A stretch of 64,000 nucleotides of DNA from JANRLF01 sp033762815 (GTDB taxonomy: Bacteria; Bacteroidota; Bacteroidia; Chitinophagales; CAIOSU01): contig JANRLF010000001.1 in NCBI GenBank assembly GCA_033762815.1, positions 1 to 64,000 on the forward strand. Reading direction: 5' to 3'. Below the pieces are notes generated by a model. That model did not search any database, was not told where the DNA came from, and saw only the letters and a list, made by a program, of their open reading frames with translations. Position numbers and translations under genes: made by a program. Position 1 is the stretch's first letter. Every line of letters starts with the position of its first letter. This document shows, one piece after another, positions 26,732-41,700 of this stretch.

Positions 26732-29700
26732 ATGAAAAATCTTTCCTCAACCTTAGAAAGTAATGCCGTAAATAATCGAAATCGCAAACAACTGTCCTTT
26801 CGCCTCTTGATAGGGCTGTTTGCGTTTTTCTCGATGGCTGCTTTACAAGCACAGAATATCAATAATTATGCCTTTTCTAAAACCACAAGTGGTTCTTTGG
26901 GATTGGATAGGAACAGCAATACCGTAGATATGTCTACAGGTACTGTCCAATTGGTAGCCCCGTCCACTGATGATGCGGGATCGAGTGTAAACAGTATCGG
27001 TTTTGATTTCTTCTTCCAAGGAGCCTATTATACCCAGTTTAGTGCGAGTTCCAACGGCTTTGTACGGCTTGGAGGCAGCGCAATAAGTGGTACTGCTTAT
27101 ACTATAGGTGCAGCAGGTTTGGCATATATTGCCCCATTTGGTGGTGATTTGGAGACAAGCAGCTCTGGAAAAGTCCATTTTAAAGTAGTCGGTTCCGCCC
27201 CTTCTAGAACTTTGGTAATTGAATTTTTAAATATGGGGCTTGATTTTGTTGGTAGTCCTTACAACAATCCCAATGGTACCTACCAAGTGCGTTTGTATGA
27301 AGGTACTGGTATTGTGGAGTTTGTTTACGGGGCAATGGCTACCAATACTTCGACTTTAAACACAGGTTCGTTTAATATTGGAATTTCTTCTAGCAATACC
27401 GCCACTACTATACTGTCAGTCAACTCTGCTGCCAATACGGTACAGAATACGGTATTTACTAATGCATATACGGCAGGAGCTCCAATTCCTGAGCTTACTT
27501 CATCAGCAGATGGCTCCAGGGTAGTGTACACATTTGCACCACCAGTACCTAATGCCCCATCCAACTTAACATTTACAGCTGTTACTGCCGGAAGCATGAC
27601 TTTAAACTACACGGATAATAGTAGTAATGAATTAAGTTTTGTGATTTACCGTTCCGTTGATGGAGGTGCAACCTATACCTATGATACGATTGTTGCCGCC
27701 AACGTCACTTCCGTTGTTAGAGGAGCTTTGAGCCCTTCTACTACCTATTATTACAGGGTATATGCTTTGACTGAAGGTGCTCTTAGCGGACCAATCGCAA
27801 ACAATGCTACCACTTTAGCCCCAGGGGTTATTACTTCCATTGCTTCTGGGCTTTGGAGCCAAACCACTACATGGTCAACAGGAGTAGTACCTACTATTAC
27901 CGATAATGTAACAATTACTGCTGGAAATACAGTTACGATAGATATTGCCGCATTTGCCAATGATTTGAACATTCAAGGCACTTTGCAGTATGAGCAGACA
28001 ACTGCACGTACACTCACAACCGCGGCTGATGTAGTCATTGGTTCTTCGGGAACTTTCCAGTCGAACCCAGCGGGTACGGTTACTACGCATAGTTTGGTGG
28101 TAAGGGGTGATTTGAACAACGGTGGTATTTTGGATTTCAGTACTAATGGCAACACGGCAGGCGCTACCATTACCTTTGGCAACCCTGGAAACGTGGATTG
28201 GATATTACAAACAGGTTCAACTACGGATTTGCGTCAAACCACGGGTGTTACACTTAATAAAGGTACTTCCAATACTAACACATTGACCTTTACTCCCGCA
28301 GGAGGCACTTTAACTGTTTTGGGCGCCAATACTGTGGGTTTCTTGACCATTACCAACGGTACCTTTAAAATTGATGGTACCAGCACATTTAGCAGTCCAT
28401 TGTTCAATACTGCTTCATATACCATTGCAGCAGGTGGTGGTTTATGGCTGAATAACCCAAATGCTACCATTGTAGGTTTGAATGGTTCGCCTACCAATAA
28501 TGGCATTCTGCGCATTTCCCAAGGTCTTTATAACATAGGCACCTCATCGGGCAATTCTCTGGGAATGGGTACTGGTGCTTCTTTTATCATGGAAGGTGGT
28601 AAAATCACTGTTTCAGGTAGAATCAACACAGCTAATGCTGTTACCTTCAACCAATCGGGCGGTATTATTTTCGTATCGAATGTAGGAAATGCCTCATCGG
28701 CCGCTCCTAGTTTTGGCCTTACCAATGCCAACAACAGCATCACTATTAGTGGTGGTAGCATTAATTTGATACAGGCTTCAACGGGTGCTACCCAGTTGGA
28801 CTATAATGTACAAGGCAGTACAATTAATATTACCGGTGGCACCTTGAATATTGGAAGTGGTTCTACCACTACCAACTTTAATTTCCGGGTACAAGGTATC
28901 ATGCCCAATGTGGTGATTGACAATTTCACTAACAATAAAACCGCTACCCTTTCGGCAGCGGCAACAGTGTATCTTGATGCCACTATAAATACAGGTGCTA
29001 CGCTCAACTTAAATGGCTTCAACTTGCGTGCAAGGGGCAATCTTATTAATAATGGTACCCTAAACGGCAGTACCACTGGTAGCCGTTTAACATTTGAAGG
29101 CAGCACCGCACAGAGCTATTCAGGTACGGGTGTTTCCACTGCCACCTTACAAACTTTGGAGATACAAAACTCAAGTACAGGTGTAAGTATCGGAACTGCT
29201 TTGCCTGCCTTAAGGATCAACATGATTGATGGCGACCTTATCAATACAGGTGTGGTAACCTTGGGCAATGGAACTGCGGCTGCTACTATCCAATATGGGA
29301 CTGCAGCTTCTACAGTAGTAGCTGGCAATTTCGACGTGGCACCGGTATTCAACATCGGCACCGGCTCACTTACCATTATATATGCACAAGAAGCTGCTTT
29401 AAGAACTTCTGGCCTGGAAATTCCTGTAAGCAGGATTGTTGATTCCATCAACGTAAACAATACTAATAATGTAACCATTGCTGGTGGCGATATCAGCACT
29501 CGGGGCTTGGCAATGCTTGGTGGTATATTGAATACCAGCAGCAGCAATTTGGTTACCGTTACTGGCACCGCAGTGGCTTCGGTTACTGGTGGTAGCGCCA
29601 GTAGTTATGTAAATGGTCCATTGGTGCGCAGTTTGCCAGCTTCATTGGCCACAGGTACTACTTACAATTTCCCTATCGGGAAAGGTAGCTATAATCCATT

Positions 29701-32700
29701 GGCATTGGTCAACCCTGTTACAACAACTACGGGTGCCATACAAGCGGAAGTATTTGATGCAGCCACTGGCGGTACAGCAGGTACTGGTTTAGCCTCCATA
29801 CGAACAGATAGGTATTGGCAGATTGGTCTGGCATCTGGCACGGCACCTACCAGCTTTGCGGTGTCTTTGACGGATAATGCCGTTATAGCATCTAGCCGAG
29901 TTGGCTATTCTGCTACCCTTGCAGGTACTTACAATGAAGTAGGCGGTACTGCGGTGGCTCCAGTCATTACGTCCACTACAGTGCCAGGATTCGGTTTCTT
30001 GGTACTGGGAACTACTTCTGCCTCCCTTTCCGGTACTTATCCGGTGGGTGCCAGTGCGCCTGTTTATCAAAAGCTGACTCAAGTTGCTGCGGCGTTGAAC
30101 AGCAGTAACATTACGGGAGACGTTGTTTTTGAAATGCAAGCCGATTATGATGGAACCACTGGTGAAACATTCCCTATCACTTTCCAACAATTCTCCACTA
30201 CGGGTGGTAGCTGGAAGGTGACCATCCGTCCAGCATCTGGAGCAAGCGGTCTTACCACATCAGGCGACCCAGGTACAGGCAATTCGTTAATCGTATTCAA
30301 TGGACTTGATAACTTGACCTTTGATGGTCGCGCAGGTGGTACTGGCAGTACCATCACCTGGACATTCAGGAACACCCGAACCACTGCTACAGTAGGGCCT
30401 GTTTTCCAGTTTCAGAATGATGCTATCGGCGATAGTTTGAAGTATCTGAACATACAAGGCCAAAATTCTACCACTACTTCAGGTTTGATAGTAATAGGTA
30501 CTACCACTGGCACTTCTGGCAACGACAATAATTATATTGGCTATAACGATATCAGGGATAGGACGGAGGCAGTGGGTATACCTGCAGTAGGTTTGTATGC
30601 TGCGGGTACAACTGGCGCTACCAACTCAGGCAACACTATCCATAACAATAGATTCCAGAACCTCTCCAGTGCGGGGGTATCAGTTACAGGTACTGGCAAT
30701 GGCGATAATTGGAAAATCATCACTAACAGTTTCTACAATAACTTATCTACTGCACCAAGCACCGCCCAAACGGCCATCAATTTCGTACCCGGTGCTACTT
30801 CTACAGGCGATACCATTTCCGACAACACCATTGGTGGAAGCAATCCGGGAGCGTCAGGTACCCCTTGGACCAATAGTGGGGCAGTAGCGGTAAGGGGTAT
30901 AGTAGTAAATGTTGGTACTACGGGTACATCAGCTTATTTGAATCAAAACGCGATTAGGAATTTCAGCCTAACCAGTACAGGTGCTTCTACCTTCATTGGT
31001 ATAGAAGTTACAGGTGGTACGGTATCAGTAAACAATAGCACGATAGGAGGCCCTACCACAGCCGAATCCATTTTGGTGAGTGGTAGTAGCACTACTTTCG
31101 GCATTAGCAGTACTTCTTCCAGTGCTATTACCATCGATAATAACACCATTGCTAATTTAGGAGCATTGGGTACTGGCACTGGTATAGGCTTAAGGGGTAT
31201 TACCCATACTAGCGGTGGGCAACCTACCATTACCAATAACAATATCAATAACCTTGTTTCAAATGCAACTACCACTAGCAATACCACCTCGGCAGTACTT
31301 GGTATTTATTCTGCTTCAACCAATGCCAACCAGTTAATAGCTAATAATACCATTTATGCTTTAGGTAGTAGTGCTCTTACCGCCAATACCAATGTACAAG
31401 GTATTGTGCTTAATACTGCCGGATCAGGAGGTATAGTAAGGGGCAATAAAATCTATAACCTTCAAAGTATTACTACTGGTGCAGGAGGTATTCAAGGTAT
31501 CCATATTTTCAATGGCGGAACTTGGAACATCTATAACAACCAAATATCTATAACCAATAGCCCATATTCAGGCCCAGTAATTGTGCGTGGTATATGGGAT
31601 AACAGCGGTACCAGCACTACTAGTAATATTACCTTCAATACAGTATATGTAGGTGGTACAGCTTCTGGTACCGCCAATAGCTTTGGATTTACTAGAACAG
31701 TAGGAAGTATTACCAACTTTAAAAACAACCTTATCTATAATGAACGGTCGGGCGGTACAGGTTCACATTATGCCATCAGTAATACCAATAGTACACCTGC
31801 CACTGGATGGGGGGCGCAGGCTTCCAACTACAACTATTTCATTGCCGCGGCTAGTAACAGGGTAGGTGAATGGGGCACTAGCACAGGCCTTACCTTGCCC
31901 GCATGGAGAACTGCCTCAGTAAGCGATTCCGCCAGCTTTAGTGCTTTGACCAGCGTAATTGCCTCGTCTACATTGTTTACTGATGCGGCCAACGGCGACT
32001 TGAAAATCAATCCTTCTTACTATACCACCGCTACCAATATCGAATCAAAAGGCACACCCATTACTGGTGTTACCGTTGACTTTGAGAACGATGCGCGCCC
32101 TGGCCCTGCTGGCTCGGTAAATGGTGGCGCAACAGCCCCTGATATCGGTGCCGATGAGTTTGACGGAACCAGGGTTACATTGGACGTAGGAGTGACCGCT
32201 TTGTTAAGTCCTGGAATAGTGGGTTGCCATGGAGCAACCGATACCATCAGGGTACGTATTAGGAACTTTGATACTGCTCCTTTGAACTTTGCATCGGATA
32301 CTGTGACCTTAAATGTGTTTACCACAGGCACCAACCCGCAAGTATTTCCCGCTATCGTTTTCAACTCCGGTAGCTTGGCTGGCAACGCTACTCTGGATAC
32401 TACTATAACTACTACTTACAACATGTCAGCTACGGGTAGCTATACTTTCAATGCGAATGTAACCTTAGCCGGCGATGGTAATATTGGAAATGACACTTTG
32501 CCTCCAGTCACCATCATCATTTCTGGCGGTACTGCTAGTGCACCATCAAATGCAACTTGCGGTGGCAGCAATGCTACACTAACGGTGAGCGGATATACCA
32601 ATGGGGGAAGCGTACAATGGCAATCATTCGATGGTTCCACATGGGTGAATGAAACCAGTACTGGTAATACTTCTGCCACTTACGTGGTTAGTCCTCTAGA

Positions 32701-35700
32701 TACTACGGCCTACCGTGCATTAATCTGTGGTTTATGGACTTCGACCGTTGATACCGTATATGCGCAAGAAGTATTAGCTCCCACCGTAATAGGTGATACT
32801 GTTTGCGGTACCGACACTGCATTCCTATCCGCTTCTGGTAATGGTACTTTGAAATGGTACGATGCTGCAACTGGAGGAACACAGGTAACCACTGGCACTA
32901 CTTATGCGCCAATAGTATCAGCAACCGACACTTTTTATGTAACCAATGTGAGTGGTGTCACCACAACTAGTTTAGGCCCATTAACTAACGGTATAGGTGC
33001 GGGCATATATACTACTACTTATAATCAAATGCAGTTTAATGTGCTTTCTCCTGTCACTGTCAGGGGTTTCTATATATATGCAAACGCTACCGGCACTTTA
33101 ATTGTCAATTTAACAACAAGTGGAGGTACGGTTTTGGAAAGAGATACCTTGATAATTGGTGCAGGAGATTTGAGTGTCAAAAAATATTTCCCACTTAATT
33201 GGAGTTTATCGCCTGGAACCGATTACCGTATAACGCGTCCTTCAGGACCCGCAACATATCGCAATTCAACGGGAGCTTCCTATCCATATACCATACCTGG
33301 GCTCATTAGTATAACTGGTAACACCTTTGACCCTGCTTATTATTACTTGGCCTATGATTGGCAAATTGAGGTTGGTTGCGAGTCGCCAAGGGTGCCTGTT
33401 GTAGCTTTGGTAAATCCTGCTCCGGGTATTACCTTAACTGCTGGAGATACTATTCTATGTGTGGGCGAGAGTACCAACCTTACCGTTACTAGTGCTAATA
33501 CTGGTTATGCTTATAGCTGGACACCTGCCACAGGGCTTAGTGCCACTACCGGCAACACTGTAACTGCCACACCTACCACTACTACATCTTACATCGTCAA
33601 TGCAGTTGACGCATTGGCCGGATGTGCCATTGCTGATACACAGCTGATTGTGGTGAATCCATTGCCGCAGTTGGTTACTGCAGCACTTGATGATACCATA
33701 TGCGAAGGAGATACCACCCAATTGTCCGTTTTGGGCCAATCGGCCACAATTTCCCCTTCCGCTACGCAAACTTTCACCAGTACTACCGTAGTGTCTATAC
33801 CTGATAATAACACTACTGGCGTTACCGCCTCTTTGGCTGTAAACGGCGTATACCCGCCAGTTTTATCCTCAGCTTCTAGCATTAGGGTGTGTATGACCCT
33901 ACCTCATACTTTTGCTGGCGATTTGGATATCACCTTGATAAGCCCAAGCGGTACCCAAGTTAAACTGATTGATGATAATGGGGGCACTGGCGATAGTTTG
34001 ACCAACACCTGCTTCAGCGCATCTGGTGCTAGTTCGGTTTCAGCTTGGGTGGCTGCCGATGCACCATTTACGGGCACTTACCAACCGCAAGGGAATCTGA
34101 GCAATTTCAATGGGCAAGATCCAAACGGTACTTGGACTTTGAGGTTGATTGATGATGCGAGTGGCGATACCGGAAGGGTAACCAATTGGAACCTGACCTT
34201 TAACGTAGGGGGTGAGCCGACTTATGCTTGGTCGCCTACTGGCAGCCTTAGCTCGAGCACTATCCGCAACCCATTGGCCTTCACAGCTACTACAACTACT
34301 TATACTGTAACCTTAACCGATACGGCTACCGGATGCCAACGGTTCGACACCGCCGTGGTTACCGTTAATCCGAAACCTGTTGTCAACTTAGGCCCTGATA
34401 CCGTACAGTGTGGTGGAACGGTGACACTAGATGCCGGTAACCCAGGCAGCACCTATTTGTGGAGTACAGGTGCCAATACCCAAACTATTGTTGCTAGTGC
34501 TACTGGTACCTATTCCGTAACTGTAACTACCGCCAATGGCTGTGTTGACAGCGATACCATCCAAGTAACCATCGGTACGCCGTTCAGCTTCAGTTTTGGC
34601 AACGATACTACGGTTTGTAATGGAATTACTTTGGCTACAGTATTACCAGGTACCTATCTCTGGAGTACCGGCGCACAAACCTCCAGCATCAGCATAACTA
34701 CTTCCAACACCTATAGCCTTACCATTACCAATGACGGTTGTACCGCTAGTGATGCTATTGTGGTAACGGTGTACGAAACTCCTGTGATTGACAGCATCAC
34801 CGGTGCTTCAGGGCCAGTATGCGTGGGGCAACCCGTACAATTGGGACTTGCCTTCCAGTCGCCTATTGATCCGTCTTATACCATTACATGGTCTCCTTCA
34901 TCAGGACTTTCCGCTACTAATATCAGCAATCCGGTTGCTACGATATCAAGCCCCGTTACTTATACCGTTATTGTAAGCTCGCCATTGGCTAGCTGTTCTG
35001 ATACGGCTACGGTAACCTTGAATCCTCAACCAAGCCCTGTTGTCAACCTTGGTGCAGATGTTACACAATGTGGCGGTTCGGTAGCATTGGATGCAGGCAA
35101 CCCAGGTGCAACTTACCTGTGGTCAACAGGAGCTACTACACAATCCATTAACTACAGCACCCAAGGTACTGGGTTAGTGAGCGTATTAGTTAGCATCGGC
35201 CAATGTACGGACAGTGATACGGTGCTGGTTACCATCAATGAGTTGCCTTTGCCTTTGGTTGGTCAATCTTCTCCAGATACCTTGACCATATGTGCAGGCG
35301 ATACTGCCCAAATCATCCAATTTGCGGATTCATTGGCTCCTGCGGTATCTTTCTCCAATACCAATGATTTTTCGATACCAGATAACAATATAATAGGGGT
35401 TGCCTCCCCTATAATTGTATCCGGTGTGCCTGGTACTTTAGGGTCTGGATCATCTATTTCCGCTGTTTGCCTAAATGTGAACCATACCAATGTTGGTGAT
35501 TTGAATTTAATATTAGTAGGTCCAAATGCCACCTCTATCGAGTTGTCAGATGCCAATGGCGGTAGCGGCGATAACTATAGCAATACTTGTTTTAGGCCAA
35601 CTGCTGCTACTAGCATTACTACTGGAACAGCACCATTTACTGGCGACTATTTGCCCGAAATCAGCTTTAGCAATTTCAACGGAGAAAATCCAAATGGTTC

Positions 35701-38700
35701 ATGGCAATTGTTGGCTGTGGATGGTACAAGTGGTAATGTAGGCCTAATTGCCGATTGGACGATTAGCTTCGAGCAGGTGGACAGCATCATTTACTCATGG
35801 TCACCATCTAGTGGTTTGACCGCCTCCAATATTGCCAATCCTATTGCATCTCCAGTTAGCACTACTGACTATGTATTGACGCTAACCAATGCACGCACAG
35901 GCTGTAGCAGCACCGATACCACTACTGTTGTGGTGAACCCACTGCCTACTGCCAATTTAGGCCCTGATGTAACACAATGTGGTGGTACAGTAACCTTGGA
36001 TGCTGGCAACCCAGGAGCTACTTTCTTGTGGTCTACGGGTGCCTCAACCCAAACCATTAGCGTTTCTACTAGCAATACTTATAGTGTTACTGTTACCACC
36101 ACTGCGGGTTGTGTAGTGGCTGATACCATCACTGTAACCATATTGCCAGTCAATCCGGTATCCATAGGTCCTGACCAAACACAGTGTGGTGGAACCGTTA
36201 CCCTGGATGCGGGTACTGGATATACCACCTACGCATGGAGCAATGGCGCTAACACGCAATCAATAGTAGCAGCTACTACCAATAGCTACAGTGTTACTGT
36301 AACAGAAGCTAATGGCTGTACCAGTGCCGATACGGCAAACATTACTATCGTGGCTACTCTTGCGGTGAACTTGGGGCCAGACACTACCCAATGCGGCGGA
36401 ACCGTTACACTTGATGCCGGCAACCCTGGTGCCAACTACTTGTGGAGCACTGGTGCTACTACTAGAACTATCACGGTAGGTTCAGGTACCTATAGCGTAG
36501 TAGCAGATGCAGGCACAGGTTGTTCAGCTACCGATACCATCACTGTTACTATCAATACCCCACCAACGGTATCATTAGGACCTGATGTAAGCCAATGTGG
36601 CGGAACGGTGATTTTGGATGCGGGAGCAGGTTTTACAGCATATAACTGGAGCAACGGTGCTACAACACAAAGTATTACCGTAAGTACTTCCAATACCTAT
36701 AGGGTAACCGTAACTGCAGCTAACGGCTGTACGGCAGCGGATACTGCTGTAGTTACTATTAATACACCACCTACAGTATCATTAGGGCCCGATGTGACCC
36801 AATGTGGAGGAACGGTAACCCTAGATGCGGGTAACCCTGGTGCTAGCTATTTATGGAGTACAGGAGCTACTACCCAAAGCATTGTGGCAAGCACTAGCAA
36901 TAGCTATCAAGTTACGGTAACTGCCGTTAATGGCTGTACCGCAGCAGATACTGCTGTAGTTACTATTAACCTGGTGCCTACTGTATCATTAGGACCTGAT
37001 GTAACCCAATGTGGCGGCACGGTAACTTTGGATGCAGGTGCGGGCTTTACAGCTTATAGCTGGAGCAACGGAGCAAGCACGCAAACTACCACTGTTAGCA
37101 CTTCCAATACCTATAGGGTAACGGTAACTGCAGCCAACGGTTGTACCGCAGCCGATACTGCTGTAGTTACAATCAATTCTTCAGCCACTGTGAATATTGG
37201 CCCAGATGTGGTACAATGTGGCGGTACGGTAACTTTAGATGCGGGCAACCCAGGAACTACCTACTTATGGAGCACGGGTGCTACCACACAATCCATTACA
37301 GCTACCACTTCTAACATTTATAGCGTGTTGGTTACTTTGCCTAACGGTTGTACTGGTAGGGATACTGCAACCATCATTATCAATCCTGTGCCTACCCAAG
37401 CATTGGGTCCTGATGTTGCTCAATGTGGCGGTACGGTAACTTTAAATGCAGGCAACCCTGGTGCTACCTACCTATGGAGTACTGCGGCCACCAGTCAAAC
37501 AATTGTGGCTTCCTTGAGCGGCACTTATAGCGTTACTGTTACCAACGGAAACAACTGTACGGTAGCTGATACCATTGTGGTGACCATCAACCCAAGTGCG
37601 GTAGTAAGCTTAGGTGCTGACGATACCCTTTGCGGACCGGTAGTGCTGGATGCGGGAGCAGGCTTTACTGCTTACGCTTGGAGCAACGGTGCTTCTACCA
37701 GAACCGTTTCGCTCACCACTTCGGGTACTTATCGTGTAACGGTTACCAATGCCAATGGCTGTACGGGTAGTGATACCATTGTGTTGGGTATTAATGCCAC
37801 TCCTGTAATTGACAGTATTAGGGGTACTTCCACATTGGTATGTGAAAATACGCCTCGCCAGTTGACTGCGGTTACCAATGTACCCCGCATTCAAAGGGTA
37901 TTCACTAATGGTACTGATTTTACTATTCTTAGCAATGCAACGCTCAATTCGCCAATAACGGTTAGCGGTATTGCCCCTGTTATTATTGATTCAACTACCA
38001 TCGTAACCGTATGTTTGAATGCCACCCATACCTTTGATGGAGACTTGGATATATCGTTGGTAAGCCCAGCGGGCACTGCAATCAATTTGTCCGATGATAA
38101 TGGAGGTGGTGGAGATAACTATACCAATACCTGCTTTAGTATGACTGCTGCTACTGCTGTTACTGCTGGAGTGGCTCCATTCACGGGTACATTCCGCCCA
38201 GAAGGCAATTTATACACCTTGAATGGCCAAGCGGTAAATGGAACTTGGAACTTGAGGGTAGCAGATGATGCTGCTGGCGACCAAGGTGTTCTTGACACTT
38301 GGTCAATAACCTTCAGCTCTCAGGATACCAATTACGTTTGGGCTTGGTCTCCAGCAACAGGTTTATCAGCTACCAACATTGCGAACCCAATAGCTACTAT
38401 TGGTGATACTACTACTTATACGGTAACCTATACTAATGTAGTAACAGGTTGTGCCGACACCGCCACAGTAACCTTGAATACTACCCCGCTACCTGTGGTA
38501 AGTTTAGGCCCTGATTTGAACTTGTGTGCAAGCAGCACCTTATTGGATGCGGGTAACCCTGGCGCTACTTATGCTTGGAGCAATGGTGCGACTACGCAAA
38601 CCGCCACTATTAGCTCTACAGGTACTTACAGAGTAACCGTAACCAATGCTTCTGGCTGTACTGCTACCGATACTATTGTGGTAACCTTGACTCCTGCACC

Positions 38701-41700
38701 CATTATTGACAGTGTTACCTCGGCTACTAACCCAATATGTGAGGGTGTACCAGTACAACTTACTGCTTTTGCTGCTAACATACCGCGTATCCAGCAGACT
38801 TATAGCAATGGTACTAATTTCAATATTGTAGATAACTCCACCCTTAATTCCCCAATAACCATTAGTGGGGTTGCGCCGCAAACCATTGACTCAAGCACCA
38901 TCGTAACCGTTTGCTTGACTGCCACCCACACCTTTACTGGTGATATGGATATATCATTGGTAAGCCCTGCGGGAACGGTGATTAACTTGTCTGATGACAA
39001 TGGTGGCGGTGGCGATAACTATACCAATACCTGTTTCAGTATGACTGCGGCTACGGCTGTTACAGCTGGCGTAGCACCGTTTACTGGCACTTTCCGTCCA
39101 GAAGGTAATCTTTACACCCTGAATGGTCAAGCGGTAAATGGTACTTGGAATCTTCGAATTGCGGATGATGCCGGCGGTGATGTTGGGGTTTTGGATATTT
39201 GGTCCATTACATTAAGGACTTTGGATACCAACTATGTATTCTCTTGGACTCCTAGTGCTGGTCTTTCTGCCACCAATGTGTTCAACCCTGTAGCTACTGT
39301 AAACGATACTACTACTTATACCGTGGTAATTTCCACACCTTTGGCTGGCTGTGCCGATACGGCTACTATCACGTTGAACACCGTGCCTGCCCCAGTGCAA
39401 GCTCTTGGGCCTGATGTTACACAATGTGGCGGTACAGTTACTTTGAATGCGGGTAATGCTGGTGCCACTTATCTATGGTCAACCGGTGCTACCGTACAAT
39501 CAATACCAGTTACAGCAAGTGGTACTTATTCAGTAGCTGTTTCCAATGGGGTATGTACAGTGAGGGATACCGTCAATGTAACCATTGATTCGCTTCCAGT
39601 ACCTTCAAGCCTGACCGCTACACCGGATACAGTATGTGCTGGTAGTCCATCACAATTGAACGCCGTGGTCAACTCAGCACAAAACTTTGCTTTCACCAAC
39701 ACTACCGACTTCTCCATACCGGATAATGCACCAAACGGTGTATTGTCACCTATCACTGTTAGTGGTCTTAGCTCTAACCTAGGTTCAGGTATCAGTATTG
39801 CCTCTGTTTGTGTGAATGTGGCTCATGCTTGGATAGAAGATGTGGATTTGACCTTGATTGCCCCTGGAGGTACCTTGATTGACCTATCTTCCGATAATGG
39901 CGCTGATGGGGATAACTACACCAACACCTGCTTTACACCAACTGCTACTACCAATATTACGGCTGGTGCGCCTCCTTTCACTGGCAATTTCTTGCCTGAA
40001 GGTAGCTTCAGCACCTTTAACGGTATTAGCGCTAATGGAGCTTGGAACTTACGGGCAGCCGATGATGAGGCGATTATCACCGGTACTTTGTTAGATTGGA
40101 CCATCACCTTCAGGCGTACGGATAGTATCACCTATGCTTGGTCGCCAGCTACTGGTTTGTCTGCTACCAATATTGCCAACCCTGTAGCTTCTCCGACGGT
40201 AACTACAGACTATATTGTGACTACTACCAACACCCGTACCGGTTGTGTAGGTGTTGATACGGTAACCGTAAACGTGAAGCAACTGCCAGTAGTTGCACTA
40301 GGTAATGACACCACTGTCTGCCAATCTATTACCTTGGACGCTGGAAACCCAGGTGCCACCTATCTTTGGAGCACGGGTGCTACCACCCAAACGATTTCCG
40401 TTTCAACCACGGACGTGTATAGTGTAACAGTAACCAACAATGGTTGCTCAGGAAGCGATACGATTAATGTGACCGTGAACCCATCCGTATCCGTGAGCTT
40501 GGGTCCTGATGTTACACAATGTGGCGGTTCGGTAACTTTAGATGCGGGCAATGCTGGTTCTACCTATCTATGGTCAACTGGTGACGCAACACAAATCATT
40601 ACTGTTAGCAGCAGCAATGATTATAGCGTGACCGTAACTACCCCTCAAGGCTGTATCGGTTCCGATACCGTTAATGTGACCATCAACAACCAACCGGTGG
40701 TTGATCTTGGACCCGATACCTTGGTATGCGGCAGTTCATTGACCTTGGATGCCGGCAACCCTGGTGCTACCTATATATGGTCGAACTTTAGCTTTACCCA
40801 AACCATTACCGTAACCACTGGCGGCAACTATTCCGTATTGGTTATCGATCCTTCAGGTTGTATTGATAGCGATACAATTGCGGTCACTTTTGCAGCACCT
40901 ATATCAGTATCATTACCTAACATTGCCCAGTGTGGCGGTACAGTTACCTTGGACGCAGGTCCGGGCTTCGCTAGCTACCAATGGTCCAATGGCGATACTA
41001 CACAAACTACCACCATCAGCAGCACTGGTTTTTATTACGTAACGGTTACCTCTGCGGCTGGTTGTACGGCTAGCAATGTATCGGTTATAACTATCTATCC
41101 TGTGCCAACCGTGAATGCAGGGCCCGATGTGACCCAGTGCGGTGGAACGGTTGTGCTTGATGCGGGAGCAGGATTTAATACCTACCAATGGTCTAATGGC
41201 GATGTGACACAAACATCGACAGTATCTAACAGCGATAGCTACCGTGTAACGGTAACAGATGCTAATGGATGTACCGTGGCGGATACCGTTAATGTAACCA
41301 TCAACACTATTCCTACGGTAGCCTTGGGCCCTGATGTGGCCCAGTGCGGCGGCACGGTCACTTTGGACGCAGGTGCTGGTGCAGCTAGTTACCTGTGGTC
41401 TACGACCGATGTGACGCAAACGTTAACCGTAAGCAGTAATGGTACATACAGTGTTACTGTTACTTCAGCAGCAGGATGTACTGCCGCTGATACTATCGAT
41501 GTTACCATCTTTACCGCTCCGGTGGTGGATTTGGGACCTGATGTGACCCAATGCGGTGGAACAGTTACGTTGGATGCTGGTGCAGGCTTTAGTCTATATG
41601 AATGGTCTAACACTGATGTAACACAAACTTCTACTGTATCTACCAGCAATAGCTATAGTGTTACTGTAACAGATGCCAACGGATGTACCGCTGCTGATAC

